Shown here in pieces: positions 33,408 to 41,481 of a stretch of DNA of 64,000 nt (positions are counted from its first letter, which is position 1; every line of letters starts with the position of its first letter). The position numbers and the translations under genes are program-made. Source of the stretch: an uncultured Flavobacteriaceae bacterium (GTDB lineage Bacteria > Bacteroidota > Bacteroidia > Flavobacteriales > Flavobacteriaceae); assembly GCA_947500585.1 (NCBI GenBank), contig CANMSN010000001.1, forward strand, positions 310,001-374,000, read 5' to 3'. The notes under the pieces are model-generated. The model searched no databases and was not told where the DNA came from. It saw only the letters and a program-made list of their open reading frames with translations.

Positions 33408-34758
33408 CATATCTCATAATAAACTAAATAAAAAAGTAGATTTATCAGTTTTTAAATCTAGTAAGGATATTTTTAATAAAGACTATTACAAAACATTTAA
33501 TAAGTTTTTATTAGCGACTGCCATTGTATTATTTATTATCCTCTTTTTACCATGGACGCAGAATATTACAGGCCAAGGTTTAGTAACGACTTTAACACCA
33601 AATCAGCGACCACAAACCATACAATCTCAAATTCCTGGGCGTATTGAAGAATGGTTTGTAAGAGAGGGCGATTCTGTAAAAAAAGGAGACACCATTTTAA
33701 GAATTTCTGAAATAAAAAGTGAATATTTTGATGACCAATTAGTTGAAAGAACCAATCAGCAAATACAAGCAAAATCATCATCGGTAAATGCGTATCAAGG
33801 CAAAGTAAAGGCTCTAAACAGGCAAGTTTCGGCATTAATTAATGAACAGAAGCTTAAAATGGAACAGACCAAAAACAAGTTAATGCAAGCCAAACTTAAA
33901 GTGCAAAGCGATAGTATTGATTTTGAAGCTGCAAAAACGAATATTAAAATTGCTGAAACACAATTTAATCGTATTCAAACTCTACAAGATGAAGGTTTAA
34001 AAGCTATGAAAGATGTTGAAGAAAAACGCTTAAAGCTTCAAGAAACTCAAGCTAAACTTCTTTCTCAAGAAAATAAATATTTAGCTAGTAAAAATGAAGT
34101 AATTAATGCACAGATAGAACTTTCTAGAATTAATGCGCAATACGCCGATAAAATATCGAAAGCACAAAGCGATAAATTTACAGCGCAATCTAGTCAATTT
34201 GATACCGAAGCTCAGGTTACTAAACTTGAAAATGATTATACCAATTATAAAATTAGAAACAGTTTACTATATGTAACTGCTCCACAAAGTGGATTTATAA
34301 ATAAAGCCCTTCGCGGTGGTATTGGAGTAACCTTTAAAGAAGGTGAAGAACTTGTAGGGATTATGCCAGCTAAATATGATTTAGCAGTTGAAACATTCGT
34401 TCGCCCTATAGATTTGCCACTTCTACACCCAGGCGAAAAAGTTCGTATTCAGTTTGATGGTTGGCCAGCAATTGTTTTTAGCGGGTGGCCTAATGTTTCT
34501 TACGGTACTTATGGCGCTAAAGTTATAGCCATTGAAAGATTCATTAGTAGCAATGGAAAATATAGGGTTTTACTAGCTCCAGATGAAGAAGACCATGAGT
34601 GGCCAGAAGCAATTCGTGTAGGTTCTGGTGCTAAAACTATTGCATTATTAGAAGATGTGCCTATTTGGTTTGAGCTATGGCGACAAATTAACAGTTTCCC
34701 TCCTAATTACTATCAACCAGAAAATGGAGAATCTAGTACTAAAGACGCAAAAAAATGA
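33400..34758 (+). CDS. HlyD-family periplasmic adaptor (membrane fusion protein)
   Basis: This 452-residue protein has one N-terminal transmembrane helix (FNKFLLATAIVLFIILFLPW) and a first lipoyl half (IPGRIEEWFVREGDSVKKGD). A long coiled-coil hairpin covers about residues 110-280. The second lipoyl half is LYVTAPQSGFINKALRGGIG, followed by a beta-barrel domain. The length and coiled coil match adaptors that link an inner-membrane ABC exporter to an outer-membrane TolC channel. It overlaps the ABC gene by 8 bases and the TolC gene by 4, so the three are translationally coupled. Confidence 0.92.
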   Translation: MLNISHNKLNKKVDLSVFKSSKDIFNKDYYKTFNKFLLATAIVLFIILFLPWTQNITGQGLVTTLTPNQRPQTIQSQIPGRIEEWFVREGDSVKKGDTILRISEIKSEYFDDQLVERTNQQIQAKSSSVNAYQGKVKALNRQVSALINEQKLKMEQTKNKLMQAKLKVQSDSIDFEAAKTNIKIAETQFNRIQTLQDEGLKAMKDVEEKRLKLQETQAKLLSQENKYLASKNEVINAQIELSRINAQYADKISKAQSDKFTAQSSQFDTEAQVTKLENDYTNYKIRNSLLYVTAPQSGFINKALRGGIGVTFKEGEELVGIMPAKYDLAVETFVRPIDLPLLHPGEKVRIQFDGWPAIVFSGWPNVSYGTYGAKVIAIERFISSNGKYRVLLAPDEEDHEWPEAIRVGSGAKTIALLEDVPIWFELWRQINSFPPNYYQPENGESSTKDAKK

Positions 34759-36158
34759 AACTGAAAATATTAATCATAATACTTTCTTTCAGCAGTTTTA
34801 TTTCTGCACAAGATAGTTTAGAGGTAATTAGCTTGTCTGAATATTTAGGTTATGTAAAAACATTTCACCCTATAGTAAAACAGGCAAACTTGATAATAAA
34901 CGAAAGCGAAGCTAAACTACTAAAAGCCCGTGGTGCTTTCGACCCAAAATTAGAAGTTGATTATGACAGAAAAAAGTTTAAAAGCACCGAATATTACGAT
35001 AAACTTAATGCTGCTTTTAAAATACCAACATGGTATGGTGTAGAATTAAAAGGAAATTTTGAAGAAAATGACGGTTTATTTTTAAATCCAGAAGGAAACC
35101 TGCCAGAAGATGGTTTATATAGTGTTGGTGTTTCTGTTTCTGTGGCTCGCGGTTTACTTATCAATAAGCGTATGGCTATGTTAAAACAGTCAAAAATGTT
35201 CGTGAAACAAGCAAAAGTAGACAGACAGTTATTGGTAAATAATATTTTATATGAGGCTACACTAACCTATTTTAAATGGCTCAGAACCTATAATGAAAAA
35301 CGTGTTTATGAAGATTTTTTAGTAAACGCTAAAATGCGTTTTGATGGTATAAAGCGAAGCTATAATGCTGGTGAAATGTCTGCCATAGATACCGTTGAAG
35401 CACGAATTGCATTAAACGATAGAAAACTAAATCTTGAGAAATCTAGAATTAAGTTTGTAAAATCATCATTAGAACTTTCTAATTATTTATGGTTAAACGA
35501 AAACACACCAATAGAAATAAAAGATAATGTAATTCCAGATTTAAATACATTCCAATCGGTAGATGTTACTTTAAATACTTCGGAATTAGATATTGAAAGC
35601 TTAGACATCACTAATCATCCAAAGCTTCAATCATTAGACTATAAATTACAAAGTTTAAATATTGAAAAACGATTAAAACTTAATAATTTACTACCAAAAA
35701 TAGATTTACAGTATAATTTTTTATCTGAAACACCAGATATTTCTAGGTCTTTTAGTACTGCGGCTTATAAAAGTGGATTGAATATTAGTTTTCCGTTATT
35801 CTTAAGAAAAGAACGTGGTGATTTAAGGTTAGCAAAACTTAAAATGCAGGATACTAAATTCGAAATTCAATCTACAGAAGTGACTTTAAAAAACAAAATT
35901 GATGCTATAAATCAAGAACTTGAGTCTTTTGTTTCACAAAATGAATTTACTCGTGTTATCGTTGATGATTATGGTACCATGTTAAAAGCAGAGGAACGCA
36001 AATTCTTTTTAGGTGAAAGCTCTTTGTTTTTAGTAAACTCAAGAGAGTCTAAACTTATAGATGCTAAATTAAAAGCGATTGAATTAGAGAATAATTTTTT
36101 CAACACCAAAGCAGGTTTATTTAATGTTTTAGCCATATCAGATGTTGATATTAACTAA
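34755..36158 (+). CDS. TolC-family outer-membrane channel protein
   Basis: The protein has 467 residues with a signal peptide (MKLKILIIILSFSSFISAQ). It is made of long amphipathic helices in two structural repeats, typical of TolC/OEP proteins (TYNEKRVYEDFLVNAKMRFD and IDTVEARIALNDRKLNLEKS in the first half; PKIDLQYNFL and SGLNISFPLFLRKERGDLRL in the second). It forms the trimeric exit duct of the tripartite system with the HlyD adaptor and the ABC transporter. It is the last gene of the TetR-led operon and is followed directly by a terminator. Confidence 0.92.
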   Translation: MKLKILIIILSFSSFISAQDSLEVISLSEYLGYVKTFHPIVKQANLIINESEAKLLKARGAFDPKLEVDYDRKKFKSTEYYDKLNAAFKIPTWYGVELKGNFEENDGLFLNPEGNLPEDGLYSVGVSVSVARGLLINKRMAMLKQSKMFVKQAKVDRQLLVNNILYEATLTYFKWLRTYNEKRVYEDFLVNAKMRFDGIKRSYNAGEMSAIDTVEARIALNDRKLNLEKSRIKFVKSSLELSNYLWLNENTPIEIKDNVIPDLNTFQSVDVTLNTSELDIESLDITNHPKLQSLDYKLQSLNIEKRLKLNNLLPKIDLQYNFLSETPDISRSFSTAAYKSGLNISFPLFLRKERGDLRLAKLKMQDTKFEIQSTEVTLKNKIDAINQELESFVSQNEFTRVIVDDYGTMLKAEERKFFLGESSLFLVNSRESKLIDAKLKAIELENNFFNTKAGLFNVLAISDVDIN

Positions 36159-36159
36159 T

Positions 36160-36195
36160 AAAAAAGGATTCACATAATTTGTGACTCCTTTTTCG
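36160..36195. terminator. Bidirectional terminator between tolC-type and usp genes
   Basis: AAAAAGGA...TCCTTTTT with an inner TTCACA/TGTGA pairing. It serves both the plus-strand export operon and the minus-strand hemN-usp unit. Confidence 0.7.
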
Positions 36196-36225
36196 TCTAG
36201 TTAGTAATTATAGTAATCCTAAATA

Positions 36226-37059
36226 TTAAATTTTAAAAGTGATTACTGGTAATGTGGCATGATTTGCAACATCTTCTCCTATACTCCCTTCAAAAAAATG
36301 TGCTAAACCCTTTTTACCATGTGTAGGTATAGCAATTAAGTCTGCTCCTATTTTATTGGAAAAATTTAAAATCCCATCTTCAACGGTATAATCAGATACA
36401 TAATGTACATCCTCCATTTTATCTATGTTACCTTCAGCTTGTGTGAAAAAGTTAAATACGCGCTTCTCCATTTCTTGCGAACTTTTAAATCTATCATTTG
36501 GTAAATTTACGTATACGAAATACACTTTTGAGCCTGTTTTACTAAACATATCAATAGCTTTTTTATAAGCGTCAATGCATTCTTCTGAAAAATCGCAAGC
36601 AAAAGTTACGACATCAAAATTTATTTGCGTTATGGTATTTTTAACAACTAAAACAGGAATTTCAGCATTTCTAACAACACGCTCGGTATTAGATCCTACA
36701 AAAAACTCCATAACACCACTTGTGCCGTGAGATCCCATCACTATAAGGTCTGCATCATGTTTTTTTGCAACATCATCTACTTCACTAAATACTTTAAAAT
36801 GCTTAACAATTGGCGTCACTTTTATATCTTTTAAATAATCCTTCTCTAAAAAATCTTCAAACTTTTGTTCTGCCAACTTAAAAAAGAAAACTGTTTTTTG
36901 AGATTGCAACTCATCTGAAGAGGTAAGCATCAAGTCAGACATTTCAAGCATGTGTAGCACTAATAATTCTGCATCATTTTTCTTTGCTAATTTAGCAGCA
37001 GTTTTTAATGCATATTCTGAGTGTTCAGAAAAATCTACGGGTACAATAATTTTTTTCAT
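36226..37059 (-). CDS. Universal stress protein, tandem UspA domains
   Basis: This 277-residue protein consists of two UspA domains. The first (about 1-142) opens KKIIVPVDFSEHSEYALKTA and holds the nucleotide-binding loop MGSHGTSGVMEFFVGSNTER. The second (about 148-277) opens FDVVTFACDFSEECIDAY and ends PTHGKKGLAHFFEGSIGEDV. Tandem Usp proteins are often induced in low oxygen or stationary phase. It lies 28 bases after the hemN stop on the same strand, so it is probably transcribed from the FNR-like hemN promoter. The physiological partner is unknown. Confidence 0.9.
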   Translation of the reverse strand: MKKIIVPVDFSEHSEYALKTAAKLAKKNDAELLVLHMLEMSDLMLTSSDELQSQKTVFFFKLAEQKFEDFLEKDYLKDIKVTPIVKHFKVFSEVDDVAKKHDADLIVMGSHGTSGVMEFFVGSNTERVVRNAEIPVLVVKNTITQINFDVVTFACDFSEECIDAYKKAIDMFSKTGSKVYFVYVNLPNDRFKSSQEMEKRVFNFFTQAEGNIDKMEDVHYVSDYTVEDGILNFSNKIGADLIAIPTHGKKGLAHFFEGSIGEDVANHATLPVITFKI

Positions 37060-37087
37060 GGTATCTTTTTTTAGGTTAAACTGTCAT

Positions 37088-38440
37088 TTAAAACAATTGC
37101 GTATTGGGTTGTTTTCTTTGTAATAATAAATCAAAAGCCATACAAACATTTCTTATAAATGGTTGCCCTTTTGCTGTTACTTCAATACTATTTGAATGTA
37201 TATGAAGTAACCCATCATTTTCCATTTCCTTTAAACGTATCAAAGTTTCTGGAAGTTGTTTAAAATAGAGATTTTCCTTTGTCCAACTTGTTTTAAATTG
37301 ACACATTAAATCTAAAATATGTTTTCTAATAATTAAATCTTCTTCATTTAAAATATGCCCTCTATAAACTGGTAAAATATTATTTTTTAATAAATTATAA
37401 TAACTTTCAATACCTTTTACATTTTGAGAAAAACCATACCAACTATCACTAATTGAAGATACGCCTAAACCAATCATAGCTTGTGTTTTTGAGGCGGTAT
37501 ACCCCATAAAATTTCTATGCAATTTATTAGTTATAAGAGATTTGTAAAGCGAATCTGTAGGTAGTGCAAAATGATCCATCCCTATTTCATGGTATCCAAC
37601 TTCTTTAAGTAATGCTTTCCCTAATTCGTATTGCTGTCTTTTTATATGAGCAGATGGCAAATCAGAATCTTTAAAACCACGTTGCCCGTTTCCTATTATC
37701 CATGGTACATGCGCATAACTATAAAATGCCAAACGATCTGGAAATAACGATTTTGTTTTTAAAATCGTTTCCTTTACATGCTCTAATTTTTGAAACGGTA
37801 AACCGAAAATAATATCATGCCCAACAGATGTATAGCCAATTTCTCTAGCGGCTTCTGTTGCTTGCTTTACGTTTTCAAAAGGTTGAATTCTGTGTATAGC
37901 CTTTTGCACGGTTTCATTATAGTCTTGTACGCCGTAGCTAACACGCCTAAAACCTACATCATATAATGCTTGTAAATGTTCTGAAGTTGTATTGTTTGGG
38001 TGACCTTCAAAACTAAATTCATAACCTTCAGCAAGTTCAGATCGTTTCAAAATACCATTAATTAAGTATTTTAAATTATCTGGACTAAAAAATGTTGGTG
38101 TTCCACCACCGAGATGTAATTCTTTAATTATAGGTTTTTCATCAAACAATTCTAAATATAAATTCCATTCTTTTAAAACCGCATTTATATAAGGCGACTC
38201 TACACTGTGCTGTTTCGTAATGCGCTTGTTGCAACCGCAAAATGTGCATAAACTTTCACAAAAAGGTAAATGAATATAAAGACTTATACCTTCTTTTGAG
38301 TTACTTTCTTGAAATGAATTTATCACAGACTTTTTCCAATTTTCCAAAGAAAAACTATTAGAATTCCAATACGGAACCGTTGGATAACTCGTGTAACGAG
38401 GACCCGCTATATTATATTTATTTACTAACGAACTTAACAT
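37088..38440 (-). CDS. hemN: Oxygen-independent coproporphyrinogen III dehydrogenase
   Basis: This 450-residue radical-SAM enzyme converts coproporphyrinogen III to protoporphyrinogen IX without oxygen in haem synthesis. The iron-sulfur motif is CESLCTFCGC (CxxxCxxC), near residue 65. It is preceded by PRYTSYPTVPYWNSNSF, and GGGTPTFF and FGLPFQ follow; all are typical of HemN, as opposed to HemW. I choose the ATG at 38440: the predicted transcript start from the -7 element at 38458-38465 falls near 38453, which leaves almost no leader for the upstream ATG at 38449. The FNR-like box at 38488-38501 suggests induction in low oxygen, matching the enzyme's use. Confidence 0.93.
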   Translation of the reverse strand: MLSSLVNKYNIAGPRYTSYPTVPYWNSNSFSLENWKKSVINSFQESNSKEGISLYIHLPFCESLCTFCGCNKRITKQHSVESPYINAVLKEWNLYLELFDEKPIIKELHLGGGTPTFFSPDNLKYLINGILKRSELAEGYEFSFEGHPNNTTSEHLQALYDVGFRRVSYGVQDYNETVQKAIHRIQPFENVKQATEAAREIGYTSVGHDIIFGLPFQKLEHVKETILKTKSLFPDRLAFYSYAHVPWIIGNGQRGFKDSDLPSAHIKRQQYELGKALLKEVGYHEIGMDHFALPTDSLYKSLITNKLHRNFMGYTASKTQAMIGLGVSSISDSWYGFSQNVKGIESYYNLLKNNILPVYRGHILNEEDLIIRKHILDLMCQFKTSWTKENLYFKQLPETLIRLKEMENDGLLHIHSNSIEVTAKGQPFIRNVCMAFDLLLQRKQPNTQLF

Positions 38441-38457
38441 ACCTAACATTTATAATT

Positions 38458-38465
38458 CAAAAGTA
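38458..38465 (-). promoter_or_regulatory. -7 element of the hemN promoter
   Basis: On the minus strand this reads TACTTTTG, identical to the ccoS promoter element and at the same 22-base distance from its FNR-like box. Confidence 0.65.
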
Positions 38466-38487
38466 TAAGAAACCTTAATCTTAAAAT

Positions 38488-38501
38488 ATGATATATGTCA
38501 T
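38488..38501 (-). promoter_or_regulatory. FNR-like box upstream of hemN
   Basis: ATGAT-ATAT-GTCAT as written on the plus strand (ATGAC-ATAT-ATCAT on the minus strand). It is the third ATGAY-N4-RTCAT site and lies in the divergent hemN/sodC region. Confidence 0.75.
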
Positions 38502-38509
38502 ATGGAATA

Positions 38510-38541
38510 TTTGCAATTGGTTTATTAAACTCTTAACTTTC
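38510..38541 (+). promoter_or_regulatory. Putative sodC promoter
   Basis: TTTG (38510-38513), a 20-base spacer and TAACTTTC (38534-38541, one mismatch to TAnnTTTG) lie upstream of the superoxide dismutase start codon. Confidence 0.35.
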
Positions 38542-38564
38542 GAATAAATAAAAAAATACTAAAA

Positions 38565-39143
38565 ATGAAAAAATTAACTGTTTTAATAGTTGTACTAGCC
38601 TTAATTTTTGTGGCTTGTAAAAATGAAAAAAAAGAACCTGTAATAGAAGATGCAGTTGAAGAAGTGATAGAGGTAGTTGAAGTTGCAACTCCTAAAAAAG
38701 TAACCATGGCATTAGCTGCTAAAAGTGATAGTAATGTAAGTGGAAATGTTGTATTTACTGAAGAAGATGGAACCGTTAACATGACAGCCACTATAAGCGG
38801 TTTGGAAGCTGGTGAACATGCCATACATATTCATGCTTCGTCTGATTGTTCTTCACCTGACGGAAAATCTGCTGGTGGACATTGGAACCCAACTGCTCAA
38901 CAGCATGGAAAATGGGGAGATGATACTGGCTACCATAAAGGTGATATAGGAAACTTTACTGCAGATGAAAGCGGAAATGGTACTATTTCTTTCTCTACTG
39001 ATGAATGGTGTATTGGCTGTGACGATGAAACCAAAAATATTTTAGGAAAAGGTGTTATTGTGCATGCTGGAGCAGATGATTTTACATCACAACCTTCTGG
39101 TGCCGCTGGTGCTAGAGTTAGTTGTGCTGGAATAATTGAATAA
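38565..39143 (+). CDS. sodC: Cu/Zn superoxide dismutase family lipoprotein
   Basis: This 192-residue protein has a lipoprotein signal (MKKLTVLIVVLALIFVAC, lipid-anchored Cys18) and an acidic linker. The SodC fold follows: metal histidines in HAIHIHASSDCSSPDGKSAG, then GGHWNPTAQQHGKWGDD and GYHKGDIGNF, and near the end VIVHAGADDF. The Cys pair for the conserved disulfide is present (SSDCSS and VSCAG). It dismutates superoxide in the periplasm or at the outer membrane. It diverges from hemN and is closed by a strong terminator. Confidence 0.92.
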   Translation: MKKLTVLIVVLALIFVACKNEKKEPVIEDAVEEVIEVVEVATPKKVTMALAAKSDSNVSGNVVFTEEDGTVNMTATISGLEAGEHAIHIHASSDCSSPDGKSAGGHWNPTAQQHGKWGDDTGYHKGDIGNFTADESGNGTISFSTDEWCIGCDDETKNILGKGVIVHAGADDFTSQPSGAAGARVSCAGIIE

Positions 39144-39162
39144 TATTCAATCTTATTGTAAT

Positions 39163-39194
39163 AAAAAAAGCTACTGAAACAGTAGCTTTTTTAA
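39163..39194. terminator. Bidirectional terminator between sodC and argS
   Basis: The perfect stem AAAAAAGCTACTG / CAGTAGCTTTTTT with a three-base loop serves both convergent genes. Confidence 0.85.
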
Positions 39195-39231
39195 TGCATT
39201 TATTTTAAGAAAATCAGGTTATTAATAATTT

Positions 39232-41016
39232 CTACATACGCTCAGGAACCTGAATTCCTAAAACACTAAACCCATTTTTAATAGTTTGCGCAACTACTTT
39301 TGATAATTGTACTCTAAATATTTTTTCATCCTCGCTATCTGCTCCTAAAATAGATACATTTTGATAGAAAGAATTAAACTCTTTAACCAAATCGTAAGTA
39401 TAATTAGCTACTAAAGCAGGACTATGTTGCGTAGCAGCATTTTGTATAACCTCTGGAAATAACTGTAATTGCTTTAAAAGCTCTTTTTCTTTGGGGTGAA
39501 GTTGCATTTCGACTGCACTCAGCGCAGTGTTCGAAATCATGTCCGCTTTACGCAAAATAGCTTGAATTCTAGCATAAGTATATTGAATAAAAGGACCTGT
39601 ATTTCCTTGAAAATCGATAGAATCTTTTGGATCGAATAGAATACGTTTTTTAGGGTCTACTTTTAAAATATAATATTTTAAAGCGCCTAAACCTATTGTT
39701 TTATAAAGCGCTTTCTTCTCTGATTCTGAATAACCATCAAGCTTACCTAATTCTTCAGATATTTCTTCAGCGGTATTAGCCATTTCATAAATTAAATCGT
39801 CAGCATCTACTACAGTGCCTTCTCTACTCTTCATCTTACCACTTGGCAAGTCTACCATGCCGTAACTTAAATGATATAGATTTTTTGCCCAATCAAAGCC
39901 TAATTTCTTTAGAATTAGAAACAACACCTGAAAATGATAATCTTGCTCGTTACCAACAGTATAAACCATACCTCCAACATCTGGAAAGTCTTTTATACGT
40001 TGTATAGCGGTACCAATATCTTGTGTCATATAAACCGCTGTACCATCTGACCGTTGTACTATTTTTTTATCAAGTCCGTCTTCGGTTAAATCACACCAAA
40101 CTGAACCATCTTCTTCTTTAATGAATACTCCAGACTTTAAACCTTGTTCAACAAATTCCTTTCCTAATAGATAAGTATTACTTTCGTAATAAAGTGTATC
40201 AAAATCTACTCCTAAATTTTTGTAGGTTTCATTAAAGCCATCATAAACCCAACCATTCATTTTTTTCCAAAGCGTAACAACTTCTTCATCTCCAGCTTCC
40301 CATTTTAAAAGCATTTGTTGAGCTTCTAACAAAATTGGTGCGTTTTTTTTTGCTTCTTCTTCTGAATGACCTTCGTTAACTAAATCCTGAATTTGCTTTT
40401 TATATTCTTGGTCAAACTTTACATAATAATTTCCAACCAATTTATCACCTTTTAAACCTGTGCTTTTAGGAGTTTCGCCATTTCCAAATTTCTCCCAAGC
40501 CAACATGCTTTTACAAATATGGATGCCTCTGTCATTTATAATTTGAGTTTTATAAACCTTTTTACCTGATGCCTTTAAAATTTTAGCAACACTATAACCT
40601 AAAAGGTTATTTCTAACATGGCCTAAATGTAACGGCTTATTGGTGTTTGGTGAAGAATACTCAACCATAATGGCCTTTTCATCTGCCTTTGGCAAAACAA
40701 AACCATAGGTTTCAGTATCCTTAATGTCATTGAAAAAATTGAGGTAATAAGAATCACTAATCTCTACATTCAAAAAGCCTTTTACGACATTAAATGACTT
40801 TACATCGTTTACGTGTTCAACTAAATAATCGCCAATAGTTTCTCCTATTTGAACCGGATTTCCTTTTACAAAGCGTAGCATTGGAAAAATAACAACAGTA
40901 ATATCTCCAGCAAATTCTTTTCGCGTTGCTTGAAATTCTACCGATTCTAAATCGATATTATAAATTGTAAAAACAGCTTGTTTTACATGGGTTGTTAAAG
41001 TCTCTTGAAGGCTCAT
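39232..41016 (-). CDS. argS: Arginyl-tRNA synthetase
   Basis: This 594-residue class I synthetase charges tRNA-Arg. The N-terminal Add-1 domain is followed by the HIGH-type motif NKPLHLGHVRNN and the KMSKS-equivalent GKMKSREG. The C-terminal DALR anticodon-binding domain includes NFIQYTYARIQ-like residues (here GPFIQYTYARIQAIL). Within the C-terminal domain, about residues 494-504 (the segment ISNTALSAVEM) are encoded by a palindromic repeat that normally lies between genes in this group. It appears to be an in-frame insertion tolerated in the start of the DALR domain. The synthetase is otherwise complete. Confidence 0.95.
   Translation of the reverse strand: MSLQETLTTHVKQAVFTIYNIDLESVEFQATRKEFAGDITVVIFPMLRFVKGNPVQIGETIGDYLVEHVNDVKSFNVVKGFLNVEISDSYYLNFFNDIKDTETYGFVLPKADEKAIMVEYSSPNTNKPLHLGHVRNNLLGYSVAKILKASGKKVYKTQIINDRGIHICKSMLAWEKFGNGETPKSTGLKGDKLVGNYYVKFDQEYKKQIQDLVNEGHSEEEAKKNAPILLEAQQMLLKWEAGDEEVVTLWKKMNGWVYDGFNETYKNLGVDFDTLYYESNTYLLGKEFVEQGLKSGVFIKEEDGSVWCDLTEDGLDKKIVQRSDGTAVYMTQDIGTAIQRIKDFPDVGGMVYTVGNEQDYHFQVLFLILKKLGFDWAKNLYHLSYGMVDLPSGKMKSREGTVVDADDLIYEMANTAEEISEELGKLDGYSESEKKALYKTIGLGALKYYILKVDPKKRILFDPKDSIDFQGNTGPFIQYTYARIQAILRKADMISNTALSAVEMQLHPKEKELLKQLQLFPEVIQNAATQHSPALVANYTYDLVKEFNSFYQNVSILGADSEDEKIFRVQLSKVVAQTIKNGFSVLGIQVPERM
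39506..39537. repeat. Palindromic repeat inserted in frame in argS
   Basis: The ends are ATTTCGA (39506-39512) and TCGAAAT (39531-39537), with CACT/AGTG pairing inside. The 15 bases TTCGACTGCACTCAG (39508-39522) match TTCGACTTCGCTCAG in the infA-rpmJ spacer (53990-54004) at 13 positions. Confidence 0.65.
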
Positions 41017-41481
41017 TAATTATAACACTTTTAAGTGAGCAAAGATAAAATTTTTATTAAAGTAGCTTGCTAAAATTTAATTTTAAAAAGTGGCACTAAT
41101 ATTGTGACGAGAATACTATTTTTATGTTGTAATAGCAGTTAAAAAACTGATAAATAATATATGACTTAAAACTAAAAAACAAGATGCATTTTATCGATAA
41201 AAGTGTAGTTTTTCTATGATTTTTGCCGTTAATCTATTCGTCGATATTTACCCTAGTTTTTTGGTGTCCTTTTGTCTAATTTATTGGTATTAAAACGCAG
41301 AAATTAGATTTTAATAAGGCTTTTTACAACTTTTGTTTAGTAAAGCTATTATTAACTCCAATTAATTGGATAAAATTTAAATTAACAAATACATTATTGC
41401 TTAATAAAGCGATCTTACTTTCCCTCAAAACTAAGACACCTTTAATTATTGCTTTATTATAGTTTGTAGTATAAGTGTTGT
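41017..41481. other. 465-base intergenic region between argS and the histidine kinase
   Basis: This AT-rich region has no coding ORF and no tRNA that I can see. It contains the argS -7 candidate (41040-41047), a perfect 14-bp palindrome TCCAATTAATTGGA (41357-41370) and the upstream region of the kinase gene. The middle about 250 bases hold nothing I recognise. Confidence 0.5.
41040..41047 (-). promoter_or_regulatory. -7 element of the argS promoter
   Basis: On the minus strand this reads TATCTTTG, an exact TAnnTTTG match 24 bases before the argS ATG. Confidence 0.35.

Noticed and set aside
38566-38824. Minus-strand ORF opposite sodC
   Set aside because: It is an antisense shadow of a well-supported lipoprotein gene, with low-complexity Ser/Thr content.
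41357-41370. Palindrome TCCAATTAATTGGA as a kinase-gene operator
   Set aside because: The perfect symmetry is real, but it lies over 110 bases from the start codon with no promoter element beside it. It is listed only as part of the intergenic region.
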